NCBI GenBank assembly: GCA_018881555.1
Contig: JACAXG010000007.1
Coordinates: 8,012,935-8,076,934 of the forward strand
Source of the DNA: Amblyornis subalaris
Taxonomy: Eukaryota > Chordata > Aves > Passeriformes > Ptilonorhynchidae
Direction of reading: 5' to 3'
Length of the DNA: 64,000 nt
Shown: one piece after another, positions 60,825 through 64,000 of the stretch
Layout of the letters: the number at the start of each line of letters is the position of its first letter
Position numbering within the stretch: the first letter of the stretch is position 1
Notes under the pieces: model-generated
Databases searched by the model: none
What the model saw: only the letters and a program-made list of their open reading frames with translations
Told to the model about the DNA's origin: nothing
Translations under genes and position numbers: made by a program

Positions 60825-63800
60825 TTGCTCTCACCTCATTCTGGCAAGCTCACTTNAAGCTTCCATTAAAATATGGAAGCCAAAATGGGTTTAGTCTTTC
60901 CTGCACAGGATTGCTGGTACCAAGAAGCCTGAGAGACAGGCTCCTAGGAGGAATTGGCCTTCTCAGCTCAGCCTTTTGGTCTGTATTACTCATCAGGGCT
61001 AGTAAGTTTAAAGATCAGTAAAAGTATTTTCGTAGCCAGGGTCAGCAGATGTAACTCTGAATGCACACAGACAGCAAAACTGGGGCAGAACTTGTCGTTT
61101 TGCATAGTCCTTTTCAAAACAGAGCCACACCTTTTGCAGTCCCTTGTTTCTTACACATATGAATAGACTTCTGCCTTCTCCCACTCCTGTTCTGCACAAT
61201 AAATCTGGGTCCTCTCTGTGAATTGTGAGTAAAATCCCACCTTCCACTGGGACAAAGTGCCTAGAAGGGTTCAGAAAATGGACAGCCATTTCTAGGAACT
61301 GCTCTGAAAATTCGCTTTCAGTGATTTTAGCATACCATGCATATTTTTTCTCTCACTGTTATTTGTTCTTAATAATACTTTGNTCCTTGCTGCAATTAAT
61401 ATTGTTTGCATTTAATTCACTGAAGTGAGTTGAATGTTGATACGTTTTCAAGTGTTACAAGTAAAATAGGAACTAACGACTCTGAGATTAGGAGTCATCC
61501 TCAACAAGAAAAACTCAGAGCCTAATCNTGTGACTACAAGAGCATATGAGTAATTTGACAGAATATTTGGAAATATTTTGAAAGATCTGGAAGTATTNTG
61601 GAAGTTGTCTTGAACATAAAACATGATACTGGAAATTTATCTAAATANTGTAAAATCAGAAATATGATACTTATATATCTGTTCTACTTGTTCTATCAAG
61701 ATTAAAGAACAAATAATGAATAATCAAAGCACCCATATCATGACTAGCAAGAGGTCATAGACTAAGTACAAAATTACCATATCTGTAGAAAACAAAAATA
61801 GTTTTGATAACAATTTGCCAACCAAAAAGGGGACCAAAATAGCAAAGTATGAGATGAAAAATGAATATCTAGATGAGATCAAATGTCAAGACAGCCATAC
61901 AGGAAAATGAAANAATGGGAGGACAAGAGCTCCAAATTCAAGCTTCCAGGAGCATGTATGTAAGAGCTACAACTATGGCAAGTCTGCTGGATCTTACAAC
62001 AGTTCAAACGATATAGACTGAGTTAATAATCACAAATGTGAATTTGCTATCCANACCCGAAAGAAAATATCTAACCTCCTAGACAGAAACATTATCACAT
62101 TTCATCATTCATTCTGACAGCAGAATTATAATTAATTCACAAAATGCAGATTTAAAGGTGGTGAAATACATATATATAGATCTATAGATACATGAAAGNC
62201 ACTCAGAAAAGAAAATATATTCATGCAGTACAACTAACCACTAGCAATAAAAGTCTCCCAGGAGGTGTGTGTAAATCTGCTCTTTACTGGAAGTCTAAAA
62301 TGAGAGGAAAGAGAGGAGGCGTGAGTTACCTTTTCTTCATGCCCTTTCCCGGAACACCTGCCAGTGACCCCACGGACTCAGGGATGAGCAGCCAGAAGGT
62401 AAGATATCCATACAAGATTCAGCCTCAACTCTGAACGGCATCACATGGCACNGTGCAAAATACCTGCTCCAAATCTCAGGATAGAAGTGCATAGCAAAGT
62501 TCCCAACATCAAATATTTTCAAGTTATTTCCAGGGAAGTACCCACCAGCCTGGGAGGTTGATTTTTGGGTATACAACTACGGTGTAGATCATAATGTCTC
62601 TGGACTCAAAATACAGCATTGCCAACCTGCATGAGATCAATTTTGCTTTTTGGGAGCAGCTTACACCATGCTGAAAGCCGGTTTGTATTTAGAGGTTAAA
62701 CTAGTGTTAGGGAAAATACATGTTTTCTTCCAGTTTCATTTCCCATAACCACACTGGTCCTCCAATGAAGATGTTGGTGAATAGAAGACAGGCAGACTGA
62801 TACCCAGGCAAGTGAGTCCAGCCAGGCAGCTAAAGACAGACTTAATAATAAAATTATATCTATTTAAATCAGNCTCTCCCCACCAAATTAGACAGCAAGC
62901 CTCAGTTTTGACAGAAAGAATGAATGTCACTCATGCACANGAGATAATACCATGTATTACAGTACCCTCTAGTGACTCCTACCACAGCTGGGTTTCAGCT
63001 AGTGTTCAGCACATCCCAGGATGGATCCCACCATGGCAAAAGTGCAAGCCCCAGAGTGCTCCAGGGTCGCCCTTGAATGTAGGAANATCAGTCTCCAGCT
63101 TTCTTTCTTGGGAAGAGTAACACTGAGTATTCAGNGTTCATTCATTTCTTGTTTGCTCCAGGGTCTGACTTTCTTAATTCCAAATACCCAGCTCTTAAAA
63201 CCTATGTGAGCTAGCAGCTAGACACTCACTATTCTTTGATCTCACAGTATGAGCTTCCTACACAGCAGGAAGCCGATATTTTTTCATGTCAAAATCCAGT
63301 CATATCTCAGAAGGAAACAAAAATAAGCTTTTTCTTCTCTGCCCCAGTTTTCATCACAAAACCTTTGGCCCCTGTTGCTTTCATAAGATCTTTCCTCCCT
63401 GTCTGACACATGAACTGTGGGAAATCTTTCCCAAGTGCGATTAAGCCCTTCCCATCAACCCATTCCAAAAGCTGCTTTGGATTCAATGTCCCTCTATTCA
63501 AACACTCCCTTCCCCTCCCGTGGGCTTAAACTCAGGAGCTGGCAAAAAATATTAATATCACCTGAATGGCCTGGCCTTGAAAGGTCATCTTCAAAGGTAT
63601 TGTAACTCCCTTCTTGACTGGTGTTCTATACAGCAGACTGGAAAGAAAAGGAAACTTCAGCTAGCTTTGTGCCTGATTTCCTTACTTTTTAACCGCATTT
63701 CTTTGTTATTCCAGTTTCTTGAAAATAGTCAAAGACATTTTCTGACTTAGATCACAGGTAACACAAAGAGATTGGTATTAGCAAAGTGAAAGGGTCTAAT

Positions 63801-64000
63801 ATCTGTAGGGTTCCATGTGTGCTCTATATTTTCAATAGTTGCAAACTCCACCTGTAACGAGATCTAACTGCTTTTCTCTTCAAAGCTACAGACCTAAGGC
63901 TTTGAAACAGTTGCCTTTTAGCTAATGGACCATAGAGCCAGTCACGGTTTAGGCAAGAATGTTTTGAGGGTGAAGAAGNGCTTTTGGGAGAGAGTTTCAG
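60825..64000. other. single-copy noncoding stretch
   Basis: AT-rich. Contains a degenerate 10-11-base tandem pattern at 61562-61604 (tatttggaa / tattttgaa / gatctggaa / tattntggaa) and a 12-bp palindrome tatagatctata at 62175-62186. Open frames up to 102 codons (62812-63120 plus) have no domain and several unknown residues. Confidence 0.45.

Noticed and set aside
1..64000. CRISPR array, prophage, operon or other bacterial system
   Set aside because: CR1 elements, AT-rich noncoding structure and absence of dense one-strand genes mark this as vertebrate DNA; no regularly spaced repeats were seen.
1..64000. endogenous retrovirus or solo LTR
   Set aside because: No paired long repeats, primer-binding site or recognisable gag/pol/env-like frame seen by eye. 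The only RT-like sequence is CR1-type (non-LTR).

Overview
The window looks like a piece of a bird nuclear genome, either an intron of a large gene or intergenic DNA. The basis is the transposon content. Several fragments carry the CR1 LINE 3' end, ending in the ATTCTRTG-type short repeat that is the standard CR1 terminus in birds. The rest is AT-rich single-copy-looking sequence with few repeats and short microsatellites. Isolated single N calls (about 110, never in runs) look like ambiguity codes from a diploid assembly. No bacterial-type gene organisation is present.

I find no protein-coding gene that I can support. The longest open frames are 141 codons, they occur equally on both strands, they overlap each other, and none shows a domain I recognise, apart from one stretch that I read as a decayed CR1 reverse transcriptase. 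No tRNA, rRNA, snRNA or known miRNA was recognised.

Layout. 1-1201: single-copy sequence, then two adjacent minus-strand CR1 3' ends of different subfamilies. 1202-13734: single-copy sequence with a compact set of competing hairpins next to a TATA-like box (2565-2673), a small GC-rich patch (3968-4060), a pyrimidine tract (6827-6892) and a 12-bp hairpin (11122-11160). 13735-13995: decayed plus-strand CR1 reverse-transcriptase core. 13996-21520: single-copy sequence, including stretches that look like conserved noncoding DNA. 21521-21566: (TA)23. 21567-39196: single-copy sequence with faint ancient amniote SINE/L2-like relics (near 23.0, 24.6, 26.5, 31.3 and 37.9 kb) and short direct repeats. 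39197-40307: two plus-strand CR1 3' ends about 0.8 kb apart. 43193-44915: MIR/L2-like relic, two perfect 13-bp hairpins and an old minus-strand amniote-type CR1. 45.7-47.2 kb: an ATATC microsatellite, a very G-rich tract with quadruplex potential, and a GC-richer stretch open on both strands. 47.2-64 kb: single-copy sequence with one short plus-strand CR1 end (54175-54236), a small CpG-containing patch (50120-50400), and purine-rich and simple repeats.

There is no gene cooperation to describe. The window is best read as noncoding vertebrate DNA with layered CR1 insertions of different ages. I did not find a previously undescribed system. The most checkable oddities are the hairpins at 2.57, 43.85 and 44.33 kb, the G-tract at 46.07 kb, the decayed CR1 RT core, and the uneven clustering of ambiguous bases.
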